A DNA stretch of 64,000 nucleotides, from NCBI RefSeq assembly GCF_002741945.1, contig NZ_MDVN01000012.1, positions 1 through 64,000 of the forward strand, in the 5' to 3' direction. The notes under the pieces are model-generated. The model ran no database searches and was not told where the DNA came from. It saw nothing but the letters and a program-made list of their open reading frames with translations. Position 1 is the first letter of the stretch; each line of letters opens with the position of its first letter. The translations under genes were made by a program, and so were the position numbers. Positions 43,949 to 53,273 of the stretch are shown here, one piece after another. This DNA is from Gaetbulibacter sp. 4G1 (GTDB lineage Bacteria > Bacteroidota > Bacteroidia > Flavobacteriales > Flavobacteriaceae).

Positions 43949-44245
43949 TTAACGTAGTATCAGTTTTTTAATGATTTCTTTTCCTAATTCTTCATTAAGC
44001 ATATTGATTATTTTTTGTTTTCCATAGCTTAACTCTTCTCTAAGCACACTAGAACTTAGTTGTACATAAAGCGTATCTCGCTCTAAATTTACTACCGTGG
44101 TGTAGTTATTTACACCATTACCCATAAGTTTTGCCCAGGCATCGGCAACATTAACTTTGTTTAAACCTTTTTCTAATTTATTGGTTTCTACAAATTCTTT
44201 TAATGCATCACTTATACTTATATGTTCGTTGTTACGTTTTGGCAT
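43949..44245 (-). CDS. DUF721 (DciA-like) protein
   Basis: The 98-aa protein has the DUF721 pattern: ISISDALKEFVETNKLEKGL, VADAWAKLMGNGVNNYT and a C-terminal LYVQLSSSVLREELSY with KIINMLNEELGKEII. DUF721 overlaps the DciA family, which loads the DnaB helicase in bacteria lacking DnaC. The gene normally lies directly behind recF in Flavobacteriaceae; here a predicted metalloprotease gene separates them. Its ATG shares one base with the stop of that gene. Confidence 0.88.
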   Translation of the reverse strand: MPKRNNEHISISDALKEFVETNKLEKGLNKVNVADAWAKLMGNGVNNYTTVVNLERDTLYVQLSSSVLREELSYGKQKIINMLNEELGKEIIKKLILR

Positions 44246-45255
44246 TATTTTAAATCATTAATATATTCTTCATATCCACTTTTTTCTAATACTTCTTTAA
44301 CAGGTAATTCATATAAGTCTTTCCAAGAATCATCACCATGTTTACTTGCGTAAAATTCCACTATTCTAAAACCTAACCAATAAAATAATGTTTTGGGAGA
44401 TTCCATTTCTGACCCCAATTTTCTTAAAGGATCTTCATCACCATTATAGTAAAAGTAAGAAGAACATTTTTGATAAATTTCTTTTTCATGTAATAAATAC
44501 CATTGCCACTCTTCTTCAGTCATTTGCTCTACAGATTGTGATTTTGATATTTTACCATCAAAATATTTGTAGGTATAAAAACATGCAAAACCTTCATCAA
44601 TAGTTAGTCTTAAGGGCGTGTCTTTATTTGGGTCTTCATTCCTAGTTGGCTCGTAGATAAAGTGATTGAATTCATGTGGAATTCCTTCTTGAACCATATT
44701 AATAACGTCAAAATTATTATCTAATAAGTCTAGAATGAATGCATCATTTTCCATGCCTCCAAAACCAATACCTTCAATTGGAGCAAGTATGATACTCAAT
44801 TTAACATTTTTAGGAGAACGTCCAGTTAAATTTTTTAACCCACTAAGATTTGCTTTAAGTACTGAATCAAATTTGATATTTAGTAACTTATTTACTCTAG
44901 ATTCAATAGAATCCTTTTTAGTGTGATAGATTTTTTTATTCCAGCCTATCATTCCTTCATTAGTAGTAAACATTTCTTTATCAAATAAAACACCGTATAA
45001 ATCATTCCAAATTTTTGGTTGTCTTTTAAAGACTTTTTCGATTATTAAAGAACTGTCAAATGTATTGTTTTTATGAGCCAAAATTTGATGCTTAAACAAG
45101 TTGTAAACAGTAATATCATCAATTTTAATACTATCTGGCACTTTTTCCAGTTTGCTAAAAAGTGATAACTCAGTTTTTATAACCTTGCTTTTTTTATTGC
45201 AACTGAAGAATAAAAGAAAGGATATAATTAATGATGTGAATATTATCTTTTTCAT
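44245..45255 (-). CDS. Predicted zinc metalloprotease lipoprotein (DUF2268-like)
   Basis: The 336-aa protein has a lipoprotein signal (SFLLFFSCNKK) and a gluzincin-type motif, GIPHEFNHFIYEP (HExxH), followed by TIDEGFACFYTY, whose Glu is the expected third zinc ligand. This fits the DUF2268 predicted Zn-dependent protease group. The substrate is unknown; it would act at a membrane on the periplasmic or outer side. It is inserted between recF (6-base gap) and DUF721 (1-base overlap), co-directional with both. Confidence 0.8.
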   Translation of the reverse strand: MKKIIFTSLIISFLLFFSCNKKSKVIKTELSLFSKLEKVPDSIKIDDITVYNLFKHQILAHKNNTFDSSLIIEKVFKRQPKIWNDLYGVLFDKEMFTTNEGMIGWNKKIYHTKKDSIESRVNKLLNIKFDSVLKANLSGLKNLTGRSPKNVKLSIILAPIEGIGFGGMENDAFILDLLDNNFDVINMVQEGIPHEFNHFIYEPTRNEDPNKDTPLRLTIDEGFACFYTYKYFDGKISKSQSVEQMTEEEWQWYLLHEKEIYQKCSSYFYYNGDEDPLRKLGSEMESPKTLFYWLGFRIVEFYASKHGDDSWKDLYELPVKEVLEKSGYEEYINDLK

Positions 45256-45261
45256 ACAGTA

Positions 45262-46341
45262 CTATAACTTAAATATTTCATAAGATTGATGTACTTGTTT
45301 AACAGCTTTCTCGGTACGATCAGCATGTGTGTCACTTATAAACAGTTGACCAAAATTTTCATCATCTACTAATTTAATAATTTGCGCTACACGATGCTCA
45401 TCTAACTTGTCAAAAATATCATCTAATAATAAAATAGGATTTACACCGCTTTGTGCTTTTATAAAATCAAATTGTGCCAACTTTAGTGCAATTAAAAACG
45501 ATTTTTGCTGACCTTGACTTCCAAATTTTTTAATAGGATGACTTTCAATATTAAACAATAAATCATCTTTATGTATGCCAACACTTGTGTATTGTAGGGC
45601 TTTGTCTTTATTTAATGCAAGTTGTAAAAGTGCTGTTAAATTATCCTCAAACAAATCACTATCGTAAATTAAATCTACTGATTCATTGCCGTTGCTAATA
45701 GCTTCATAACGCGCTTTAAAAATGGGAATAAATGTTTTTAAAAAAGCATCGCGCTTTTCAAAAATTTTAGTTCCGTAATCGGTTAATTGATTGTTATAAA
45801 TATCTAAAGTATCTCCATTAAAAGTATGATTCAATGCAAAATACTTTAATAGGGCATTACGTTGTGCTAATACTTTGTTGTACTTAATTAAATCAATTAA
45901 GTAACTTTTATCGCTTTGAGAAATCACGCTATCTATAAACTTTCGTCTGGTGCTACTACCTTCTATAATAAGGTCCCTATCAGCGGGCGATATTATAACT
46001 AAAGGTAAAAAACCAATATGTTCACTAAATTTTTCGTACGCCTTTCCGTTGCGTTTTATTATTTTTTTTTGACCACGTTTTAAACTTACTACTACTTTTT
46101 CGTTCTTATCATCTTTTTCATATTCGCCATTAATCACAAAAAAAGCTTCATCATGTTTAATATTTTGAGTAGCAACAGGATTAAAATAACTTTTTCCAAA
46201 GGATAAATGATAAATAGCATCTAAAACATTAGTCTTTCCTATGCCATTATTACCAACTATACAGTTTATTTTATTGTTGAAAGTGAACTGTTTACTTTCA
46301 AAATTTTTATAATTAAGTAAAGAAAGTGATTTTAAAACCAT
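45262..46341 (-). CDS. recF: DNA replication and repair protein RecF
   Basis: The 359-aa SMC-like ATPase helps load RecA at gaps coated with SSB. Walker A is [18 protein letters not shown] near residue 33, the signature motif is [20 protein letters not shown] near residue 270, and Walker B is [13 protein letters not shown]. The N-terminal LSLLNYKNF is typical. It starts a minus-strand operon with the metalloprotease and DUF721 and is divergent from the TPR gene at 46481. Confidence 0.95.
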   Translation of the reverse strand: MVLKSLSLLNYKNFESKQFTFNNKINCIVGNNGIGKTNVLDAIYHLSFGKSYFNPVATQNIKHDEAFFVINGEYEKDDKNEKVVVSLKRGQKKIIKRNGKAYEKFSEHIGFLPLVIISPADRDLIIEGSSTRRKFIDSVISQSDKSYLIDLIKYNKVLAQRNALLKYFALNHTFNGDTLDIYNNQLTDYGTKIFEKRDAFLKTFIPIFKARYEAISNGNESVDLIYDSDLFEDNLTALLQLALNKDKALQYTSVGIHKDDLLFNIESHPIKKFGSQGQQKSFLIALKLAQFDFIKAQSGVNPILLLDDIFDKLDEHRVAQIIKLVDDENFGQLFISDTHADRTEKAVKQVHQSYEIFKL

Positions 46342-46448
46342 AGAAAATGCTACATATAAAGTGTTAAGAAGCGGTAATGCTTTAAAAGGATGTGCAAATT
46401 ATTGAAAAATATCAAATAAATACCCTTTTAGTTATGAAGAAAAATTAT

Positions 46449-46456
46449 ATTTTTGC
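46449..46456 (+). promoter_or_regulatory. Candidate -7 box of the TPR-ribH operon
   Basis: TATTTTTG fits TAnnTTTG and lies 24 bases upstream of the ATG at 46481. No clear -33 partner is seen. Confidence 0.45.
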
Positions 46457-46480
46457 GGCGCATTAATACAGAACGAATAA

Positions 46481-47248
46481 ATGGCGACTTACAAGAAAAA
46501 ATATAAAGCGAAGACTAAAGCAGAGAAAGAGCATAATATTGAAGAAGGCTCAACAACTGCTGAAGTTTTTAATACACTTGATGAAACGGCATCAAAAACT
46601 GAAGCATTTGTAGAGAAGAATCAAAAATACATTTTCATAATTATTGGACTTGTTGCTTTAGTAGTTTTAGGATCTTTAGGTTATAAAGAATATATAGCAA
46701 AGCCAAAGCAAGAGGCTGCTATGAACGACATGTTTCAAGCTCAAAAATATTTTGACCAAGCTGTAAATGGAGTGGCAAAAGATTCTTTATTCAATTTAGC
46801 ATTAAATGGAGGTGAAGGAAAATTTGGAATGTTAGATATTATTTCTGAATATAGTGGTACACCTTCGGCTAATTTAGCGAGCTACTATGCAGGAACGGCT
46901 TATTTAAAACTTAAAGATTATAAAAATGCAGTCGAGCATTTAAGTAACTTTAAAAGTGACGATGAAATTTTAGCTGCTTTAGCAAAAGGGAATATAGGGG
47001 ATGCATTTGTTCAGTTAGATCAAAAAGAAGATGCATTAAGTTATTACGAGCAAGCTGCTGAAATGCGTAATAATGAGTACACAACACCAATGTATTTACA
47101 TAAAGCTGGAGCTATAGCTTTAGATTTAGGAAAAGCAGATAAAGCTTTAACTTATTTTAAAAGAATTAAGGACGACTATCCTACATCTACTGAGGCGGCA
47201 AATGTTGATGTGTTTATAGGAAAAGCGCAAGTGTTGGCAAATAAATAG
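46481..47248 (+). CDS. Membrane-anchored tetratricopeptide repeat protein
   Basis: The 255-aa protein has a highly charged N-terminal cytoplasmic region (about 1-45, Lys/Glu/Thr-rich), one membrane helix (about 50-68, FIIIGLVALVVLGSLGY), and three or four TPRs in the remainder (SYYAGTAYLKLKDYKNAVEHL; AKGNIGDAFVQLDQKEDALSYYEQA; KADKALTYFKRI). This topology resembles YfgM, which works with the SecYEG/PpiD export machinery. In flavobacteria the gene is commonly found before ribH, as here (18-base gap). Function is inferred only from topology. Confidence 0.85.
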   Translation: MATYKKKYKAKTKAEKEHNIEEGSTTAEVFNTLDETASKTEAFVEKNQKYIFIIIGLVALVVLGSLGYKEYIAKPKQEAAMNDMFQAQKYFDQAVNGVAKDSLFNLALNGGEGKFGMLDIISEYSGTPSANLASYYAGTAYLKLKDYKNAVEHLSNFKSDDEILAALAKGNIGDAFVQLDQKEDALSYYEQAAEMRNNEYTTPMYLHKAGAIALDLGKADKALTYFKRIKDDYPTSTEAANVDVFIGKAQVLANK

Positions 47249-47266
47249 TACCAATTCAATTATAAA

Positions 47267-47752
47267 ATGGCAACGGTAAATAAAAATTTATCCGATTACG
47301 ATAAAACAACAATCCCAGACGCGAGTAAATTTCGGTTTGGGATTGTTGTTTCAGAGTGGAACGATACCATTACAGAAGGCTTATATAAAGGAGCTTACGA
47401 TACTTTAATTGAAAATGGTGTATTGCCAAATAATATTTTACGTTGGGATGTTCCTGGTAGCTATGAGCTAATTTACGGTTCTAAAAAAATGCAAGAACAA
47501 ATGGTAAATGCAGTTATTGCTATTGGTAGTGTTATTCAAGGAGAAACTAAACATTTCGACTTTGTTTGCGAAGCCGTATCTCAAGGGATAAAAGACCTAA
47601 ATGTAACGCGAGAAACACCAGTAATTTTTTGTGTGCTTACAGACAATAATATGCAACAAGCTATAGAGCGTTCTGGCGGAAAGCATGGTAATAAAGGCAC
47701 TGAAGCTGCCATTGCTGCTATAAAAATGGCAGAACTGCGAGAAAATAGTTAA
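47267..47752 (+). CDS. ribH: 6,7-dimethyl-8-ribityllumazine synthase
   Basis: The 161-aa enzyme condenses the ribityl pyrimidine with dihydroxybutanone phosphate to form the riboflavin precursor lumazine. Motifs are FGIVVSEWNDTITEGL, WDVPGSYELIYGSK, IGSVIQGETKHFDFV (active-site His) and FCVLTDNNMQQAIERSGG. It usually assembles as an icosahedral or pentameric shell. No FMN riboswitch is seen upstream, and it is co-transcribed with the TPR gene. Confidence 0.95.
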   Translation: MATVNKNLSDYDKTTIPDASKFRFGIVVSEWNDTITEGLYKGAYDTLIENGVLPNNILRWDVPGSYELIYGSKKMQEQMVNAVIAIGSVIQGETKHFDFVCEAVSQGIKDLNVTRETPVIFCVLTDNNMQQAIERSGGKHGNKGTEAAIAAIKMAELRENS

Positions 47753-47872
47753 TAGAGATCAGTAACAATCTTCAATAAATAGTTTTTTACTTTTTACTCC
47801 CAATTTTAGGTGTATTGTTAACAATTTTTGGCATTTCAACTTATATTATCTGCCCATTTTTGAGTATTTTTG

Positions 47873-48121
47873 ATGTGTAAGCATTATACTTTGTTTAAGC
47901 AACGAAAACATAAAACGTTTAATTATAAATCTAGATTTTCTAAAGGAAATGAAGAAAACTCAAATGATGGCGAACAGACCAGAAAAGAGTTTGTTTCTAG
48001 GTGGAATGATAAACGAGATAGTAGCCGTAAAGTAGGTTTTGGTATGTCAATGCGTACACTTATCCTAGTTTTGGTACTATTATTGATTTGTATGTATATA
48101 CTAGAAAAAAAATACATATAA
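47873..48121 (+). CDS. Small tail-anchored protein, paralogue of the next gene
   Basis: The 82-aa protein starts at ATG 47873; the frame also has an upstream TTG at 47870. It has a basic cytoplasmic part with FNYKSRFSKGNEE and a single C-terminal membrane helix (LILVLVLLLICMYIL) ending in basic residues. The FNYKSRFSKG motif resembles FSYTPRYYKG of the gene at 48141, and both have the same tail-anchor topology. Database entries for such small proteins near ribH carry riboflavin synthase subunit beta as a name, probably transferred from the neighbour; nothing here suggests an enzyme. Confidence 0.75.
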   Translation: MCKHYTLFKQRKHKTFNYKSRFSKGNEENSNDGEQTRKEFVSRWNDKRDSSRKVGFGMSMRTLILVLVLLLICMYILEKKYI

Positions 48122-48140
48122 ACCTTTAAAGCTAATAATT

Positions 48141-48419
48141 ATGGGACTTTTAAAATTGCGTAAAAACAAGAAATTTAGTTATACACCTCGTTATTATAAA
48201 GGAGAAGGAAACCCCTATGAAATAACTCATAAATTTGATGAGCACAGAACAACTGTAGGAAGTAATTCTGGTTTAAAAACTAAGTTTAATAATGCTTTAG
48301 AAGATTATAAAAACCCAGATAAAAAAGCAAACAGGCGTATTTTAATTATTGTTGGTATTCTTATTTTAGTATTTCTTTTTATAATCGATTTCGATTTATC
48401 TATTTTCTTTTCAAAATAA
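48141..48419 (+). CDS. Small tail-anchored protein, ribH-mutL intergenic type
   Basis: The 92-aa protein has a basic N-terminal part (KLRKNKKFSYTPRYYKGEGNP) and a C-terminal membrane helix (ILIIVGILILVFLFIIDFDL). It has no signal peptide and no catalytic motif. It is often misnamed riboflavin synthase subunit beta in this family of bacteria because of its position. It lies 19 bases behind its paralogue and three bases before mutL, so co-transcription is likely. Confidence 0.8.
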   Translation: MGLLKLRKNKKFSYTPRYYKGEGNPYEITHKFDEHRTTVGSNSGLKTKFNNALEDYKNPDKKANRRILIIVGILILVFLFIIDFDLSIFFSK

Positions 48420-48422
48420 TAC

Positions 48423-50273
48423 ATGGCAGACATCATTCAACTTTTACCAGACCATGTTGCTAACCAAATAGCTGCTGGAGAAGTTGTACAACGACCAGCT
48501 TCAGTGGTTAAAGAGCTATTAGAAAACGCTATTGATGCAGGAGCTACAACAATTAAACTTATTGTAAAAGACGCTGGTAAAACGCTTATTCAGGTTATTG
48601 ATGATGGCAAAGGAATGAGTACTACCGATGCACGATTGAGCTTTGAACGACACGCCACATCTAAAATTAGAACTGCTGACGATTTATTTCAATTACATAC
48701 TAAAGGGTTTCGTGGAGAAGCTTTGGCAAGTATAGCTGCCATTGCCCATGTAGAATTGAAAACGAAGCAAGATCAAGACGATATAGGAAATATTATTATT
48801 ATTGAAGGAAGTAATATTGTATCTCAAGATGTAGTGGTTGTACCTAAAGGAACATCAATTGCTGTGAAGAATTTGTTTTTTAACATTCCAGCTCGACGTA
48901 ATTTTTTAAAATCAAATACAGTTGAATTACGCCATATTATTGATGAGTTTCATCGTGTCGCATTAGCACATTCAAATATTAGCTTTGCGATGTATAACAA
49001 CGGAAGCGAAACATTTAACTTACTTGTTAGTAATTACAGGCAGCGCATTGTAAATATTTTTGGAAATAAAACCAACGAAAAATTAGTACCTGTAGAAGAA
49101 GACACAGAAGTACTCAAAATTTCAGGATTTGTTGGTAAACCAGAATATGCTAAAAAAACCAGAGGAGAACAGTATTTTTTTGTGAATAATCGATTTATAA
49201 AAAGTGCATATTTAAATCATGCTATCGCATCTGCGTTTGATGGCTTGCTTAAAAGCGGAACGCACCCTAGTTATTTTTTAAACTTAACAGTCGATCCGCA
49301 AACTATTGATATTAATATTCACCCCACAAAAACTGAGATAAAGTTTGATGACGAGCATACTTTGTATGCTTTATTAAGGTCTGCTGTAAAACACAGCTTA
49401 GGACAGTTTAACATTGCGCCTGTATTAGATTTTAATAGAGATTCAAACCTTGATACACCCTATAATTATAATAAAGCAAATACAAATACACCAACTATAG
49501 AGGTAGATAAAAGCTTTAATCCGTTTCAAGAAGAAACCCAATCTAAAGTTAAAGCTGCAACATACAAAAAAGAATCTGCTGCAAGTTGGGAAAATTTATA
49601 TGTAGGATTAGAATCTAAAGGCACAAAAACACAGCAAGATTTTAGTGAGGTACATTTTGAAAGTGAAGAATCTACAGGCTCAATATTTGATGATGATAAA
49701 TATGTAGATAAAATTCAAACTACTTATCAGCTTCATAATAAATATATTGTGAGTACAATTAAATCGGGCATGTTAGTCATCGATCAACATCGGGCACATC
49801 AACGCATTTTATATGAAGACTTTCTAAAAAACATGACAATTAAAGAAGCTGTGAGTCAACAATTACTATTTCCACTCCAGCTTCATTTTTCTAGACAAGA
49901 CATAGAAATAATAAATCAATTAAAAGAAGATTTAGAACATACAGGTTTTATATTTTCTAGCGTTAATAAGGAATCAGTTGAAATTATTGGTGTACCTGTA
50001 AGTGTACCAGAAAGCGAAGTGTCTATTATTTTAGAACAGCTTATTAGTGATGTAGAAAACGAAGTGCCAGATGCGCATTTTAGTGCCACTGATTTATTAG
50101 CAAAATCTATGGCAAAAAGCTTAGCTATTAAAACGGGGCAATCCTTACAAAAAGATGAACAAGAGCACTTGGTAAATAGTTTATTTGCTTGTAAAGAACC
50201 TAATACATCGCCTACTAATAGAGCAACATTTATAACTATGAGTGTTGATGAATTAGATAAAAAATTTATATAA
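48423..50273 (+). CDS. mutL: DNA mismatch repair protein MutL
   Basis: The 616-aa protein couples MutS mismatch recognition to strand incision. The GHKL ATPase region has VVQRPASVVKELLENAIDAG, DDGKGM and TKGFRGEALASIAAI. The C-terminal domain carries a metal-binding-type motif DQHRAHQRILYE; compared with the common DQHAAHERxxYE, Ala and Glu are replaced by Arg and Gln. I believe this variant is usual in Bacteroidota but cannot verify it here. It is followed by the first rhomboid gene one base later. Confidence 0.95.
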   Translation: MADIIQLLPDHVANQIAAGEVVQRPASVVKELLENAIDAGATTIKLIVKDAGKTLIQVIDDGKGMSTTDARLSFERHATSKIRTADDLFQLHTKGFRGEALASIAAIAHVELKTKQDQDDIGNIIIIEGSNIVSQDVVVVPKGTSIAVKNLFFNIPARRNFLKSNTVELRHIIDEFHRVALAHSNISFAMYNNGSETFNLLVSNYRQRIVNIFGNKTNEKLVPVEEDTEVLKISGFVGKPEYAKKTRGEQYFFVNNRFIKSAYLNHAIASAFDGLLKSGTHPSYFLNLTVDPQTIDINIHPTKTEIKFDDEHTLYALLRSAVKHSLGQFNIAPVLDFNRDSNLDTPYNYNKANTNTPTIEVDKSFNPFQEETQSKVKAATYKKESAASWENLYVGLESKGTKTQQDFSEVHFESEESTGSIFDDDKYVDKIQTTYQLHNKYIVSTIKSGMLVIDQHRAHQRILYEDFLKNMTIKEAVSQQLLFPLQLHFSRQDIEIINQLKEDLEHTGFIFSSVNKESVEIIGVPVSVPESEVSIILEQLISDVENEVPDAHFSATDLLAKSMAKSLAIKTGQSLQKDEQEHLVNSLFACKEPNTSPTNRATFITMSVDELDKKFI

Positions 50274-50274
50274 T

Positions 50275-51030
50275 ATGATGAGAATTTCAGATACCGTTAA
50301 GCATTTAATAATTATTAATGTATTAATGTTTATAGGTACTTTATTTGTTGGGAAAGGTGTTTTGTTTTATGACTTATTTGCAATGCATTTTCCTGCAAAT
50401 GAATCGTTTCAACCCTGGCAAATAATAACCCATATGTTTATGCATGGTAGTTTTGAACACTTGTTTTTTAATATGCTTCTTTTATATTTTTTTGGAACAA
50501 GTTTAGAGTTAACAATAGAAAAGAAAAAGTTTTTATTTGTTTATATTTCTGCTGGATTAGGTGCAATTTTGTTGACTTTTTTAATTGATTTTTTTAAGTA
50601 TAACATGTATATTAATTCCTTAATTGAAAGTGGTTTTTATAAGGAAGAACTATTAAAGACATTAAATTCTGGTATGTATAATACAGGATGGGAAAGAGCT
50701 ATTGGAGTTGAAAAAGTTAAAAGCTTATCTAGAGTTTTTAATACAATAAGTTATGGAGCATCTGGAGCAGTAACAGGTGTTCTGGCTGCTTTTGCTTTTC
50801 TATACCCTAATAAAGAAGTCTTTTTAATTTTCCCGCCTATACCTATAAAAATCAAGTATTTGGCTGTAGGTATGATTGGTAGTGATTTTATATCTGGGCT
50901 CTTAACGGGAACACCTTTGTTAGCTAATAGTAACGTTGGATATTTCGCCCATGTAGGTGGAGCTCTAACAGGGTTATTAATTATATGGTATTGGAAAAAA
51001 AATCAGTTTAATAGAAATCGTTGGAATTAA
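50275..51030 (+). CDS. Rhomboid-family intramembrane serine protease 1
   Basis: The 251-aa protein has six membrane helices. The catalytic Ser163 is in YGASGAVTG and His226 in FAHVGGALTG; HMFMHGSFEHLFFNM is the conserved loop-1 segment. A long hydrophilic insert (about 108-158) lies between the second and fourth helices, an unusual position that may hold substrate contacts. It is probably active. It directly abuts the second rhomboid (stop followed at once by ATG). Confidence 0.92.
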   Translation: MMRISDTVKHLIIINVLMFIGTLFVGKGVLFYDLFAMHFPANESFQPWQIITHMFMHGSFEHLFFNMLLLYFFGTSLELTIEKKKFLFVYISAGLGAILLTFLIDFFKYNMYINSLIESGFYKEELLKTLNSGMYNTGWERAIGVEKVKSLSRVFNTISYGASGAVTGVLAAFAFLYPNKEVFLIFPPIPIKIKYLAVGMIGSDFISGLLTGTPLLANSNVGYFAHVGGALTGLLIIWYWKKNQFNRNRWN

Positions 51031-51879
51031 ATGACGTCGCTCTCTCAAGACATAAAGGACAAATTATCTAATCTTAATGTATTAGAAAAAATTATTGCTA
51101 TTAATGTTGTTGTTTTTTTAGTTGGATTGGTTTTAAAAACAGGTTTTTCTTGGTTTGAATTGCCTAGTAATTTTTCTGATTTCATAGTAAAACCTTGGTC
51201 GATTATTACCTATGCTTTTTTACATGGCGATCTTTGGCATATCTTATTTAATATGCTTTGGCTCTATTTTATAGGGCGCATGTTTTTAAATTTGTTTAGT
51301 TCAAAAATGGCACTTAACATTTATTTTCTTGGTGCTATTTCTGGTGGGCTTTTATACATGATTTGTTACACACTGTTTCCAAATATATTTGGTGTTAATT
51401 CAAGGTTGGTTGGTGCTTCGGCTGCTGTTAGAGCTCTGTTGATATTTATTTGCGCATATATGCCAAATCAAGAAGTTCGTTTTTTTACGTTTAATTTAAA
51501 ACTTTGGTATATAGGTGTAGCTATTATTATTTTAGATGTTTTGGGGTTGTTTGGCTCTAATTCAGGTGGTTATTTAGCACATCTAGGAGGTGCTTTATTA
51601 GGATATGTCTACGCAAAACAACTCGTAAAAGGACAAGATATTGGTAAAGGGTTCGAAAAATTTATGGATGCTTTTATAAGTATGTTTAAATTTTCGAAAA
51701 AAGCACCTTTAAAAACGGTTCATAAAAACAAAAGTAAAGTTGGTGGTTATACTAAAGGCGAGTTTAATCAGTTTAATAATCAGAAAAAAATAGATATTAT
51801 ACTAGATAAGATTAGCAAAAGCGGTTACGATAGCCTAACTGCCGAAGAAAAAGAGTTTCTTTTTAAAGCTGGTAAATAA
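51031..51879 (+). CDS. Rhomboid-family intramembrane serine protease 2 with C-terminal domain
   Basis: The 282-aa protein carries the rhomboid core with AFLHGDLWHILFNMLWLYF, Ser130 in VGASAAVRA and His184 in YLAHLGGALLGY, so it is predicted active. After the membrane part, about 80 cytoplasmic residues end in a small helical domain (DIILDKISKSGYDSLTAEE), a C-terminal module seen in Bacteroidota rhomboids. It follows the first rhomboid without a gap and lies in the mutL transcription unit. Confidence 0.92.
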   Translation: MTSLSQDIKDKLSNLNVLEKIIAINVVVFLVGLVLKTGFSWFELPSNFSDFIVKPWSIITYAFLHGDLWHILFNMLWLYFIGRMFLNLFSSKMALNIYFLGAISGGLLYMICYTLFPNIFGVNSRLVGASAAVRALLIFICAYMPNQEVRFFTFNLKLWYIGVAIIILDVLGLFGSNSGGYLAHLGGALLGYVYAKQLVKGQDIGKGFEKFMDAFISMFKFSKKAPLKTVHKNKSKVGGYTKGEFNQFNNQKKIDIILDKISKSGYDSLTAEEKEFLFKAGK

Positions 51880-51906
51880 GAAAAGTCAATAGACTTCTAA
51901 TGTATT

Positions 51907-52935
51907 ATGAAAAAACTAAGTTTTATAAATAAAATTATTTACTTTATAAATGCGGTTTTTGCTATCCTTCTTTTGTTGTCTTTTCTTTTGCCGTTTACAC
52001 CTCCTAAAACGTTTTCGGTTTTATCCGTACTTAGTTTAGGTGTTGCGTTTCTAATTTTATGTAATGCCTTGTTTTTTTTATACTGGCTCATTAAACTTAA
52101 AAAGCAATTTTTATTATCATTAGTAGTACTTTTTATTGGTTATGTTTTTTTTGGGTCGTTATATAAATTTTCATCTTCAAAGCATATAGAAGATCCAAAT
52201 AATTTTAGGGTTATGAATTATAACGTGAGGTTATTTAATCTTTATAATTGGATATCTGGAGATAGCATTGAAAATAATATTGTCGATTTTATTAAAACCG
52301 AATCACCAGAAATTTTAAGCATACAAGAATATCACCCACATGAAAATGTGGATTTATCTTTTTTTAAATACAAGTTTGAAAAGCTTTCTGGTAAGAAAAC
52401 TAAATATGGGCAAGCCATTTTTTCGCAATACCCTATTATAAACTCAGGTTCCATTGAGTTTCCTGATACAGGAAATAATGCTATATTTTCTGATATTGTT
52501 AAAGGTGAAGACACCATAAGAATTTATAATATTCATTTAGAGTCTATGCGTATTGATGCTAATGTTGAAAGCCTTAAAAAAGAAGATTCTGAGCGCCTTT
52601 TTAACAGAGTAGGTGCAACATTTAAAATGCAACAATTTCAAACCGAATTATTTTTAATGCATAAAAAACAATGCAATTATAAAATGATAATTTGTGGAGA
52701 TTTTAATAATACTGCTTTTTCCTATGTGTATAGAAAAATTAAAGGCAATTTAAATGATGCGTTTAAAGAAGCTGGAAATGGTTTTGGTAGAACTTACGAG
52801 TTTAAATTTTTTCCTGTAAGAATCGATTTTATTTTAACTGATAAAGCTTTTGCGGTGAATGGGTTTAAAGCTTATAACGAGCACTACTCTGATCATTACC
52901 CGATAATGACTACTTTAAGTTTGCAAAAAGATTAA
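51907..52935 (+). CDS. Endonuclease/exonuclease/phosphatase-family membrane protein
   Basis: The 342-aa protein has three N-terminal membrane helices (about 10-105). An EEP domain (about 105-342) follows with RVMNYNVRLFN, ILSIQEYHPHE (metal-binding Glu), ICGDFNNTAFS (catalytic Asp and Asn) and YSDHYPIMTTL (terminal DH). The substrate may be a nucleic acid, a phospholipid or an inositol phosphate. The 27-base gap to the second rhomboid suggests it ends the mutL operon. Confidence 0.88.
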   Translation: MKKLSFINKIIYFINAVFAILLLLSFLLPFTPPKTFSVLSVLSLGVAFLILCNALFFLYWLIKLKKQFLLSLVVLFIGYVFFGSLYKFSSSKHIEDPNNFRVMNYNVRLFNLYNWISGDSIENNIVDFIKTESPEILSIQEYHPHENVDLSFFKYKFEKLSGKKTKYGQAIFSQYPIINSGSIEFPDTGNNAIFSDIVKGEDTIRIYNIHLESMRIDANVESLKKEDSERLFNRVGATFKMQQFQTELFLMHKKQCNYKMIICGDFNNTAFSYVYRKIKGNLNDAFKEAGNGFGRTYEFKFFPVRIDFILTDKAFAVNGFKAYNEHYSDHYPIMTTLSLQKD

Positions 52936-52964
52936 TGTTTTCTCAGTCCTATCTATACAGGATC

Positions 52965-53273
52965 TTACATAAACGAACAATCAACAATATCAGAAATAAT
53001 ATGAATTACCAGCCCTAAAGCTAGTAATCTAGATTTTTTTGGAACTAAAAGAAATAAATAAAAAGTTATAGCAAAATAGGAGTGGAGTGGATGAAAGTTA
53101 ATACTACATCTGTTAGGATCAAAAATAGGGTTTGCTAGTAAATGGTCTAAATCTATTAGCATGCCGGAAATCATAATTAAAAAAGCGAATTTCCATTGGC
53201 TTTTGTACCATACTAATGCAACTAAAAGCGGTATTAAAAAATGACAACCATAATGCGCAAATGTTTGTAACAT
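52965..53273 (-). CDS. DUF6122-family membrane protein
   Basis: The 102-aa protein has about four membrane helices and His/Asp residues in SGMLIDLDHLLANPIF and HPLHSY, which recall the metal-dependent YdjM-like membrane hydrolases in a shortened form. It fits the DUF6122 family common in Flavobacteriaceae beside wbqC, as here (1-base overlap). Function is unknown. Confidence 0.82.
   Translation of the reverse strand: MLQTFAHYGCHFLIPLLVALVWYKSQWKFAFLIMISGMLIDLDHLLANPIFDPNRCSINFHPLHSYFAITFYLFLLVPKKSRLLALGLVIHIISDIVDCSFM

Noticed and set aside
46342-46480. FMN riboswitch ahead of the ribH operon
   Set aside because: The interval is too short and lacks the RFN element boxes; ribH is the second gene after a TPR protein.
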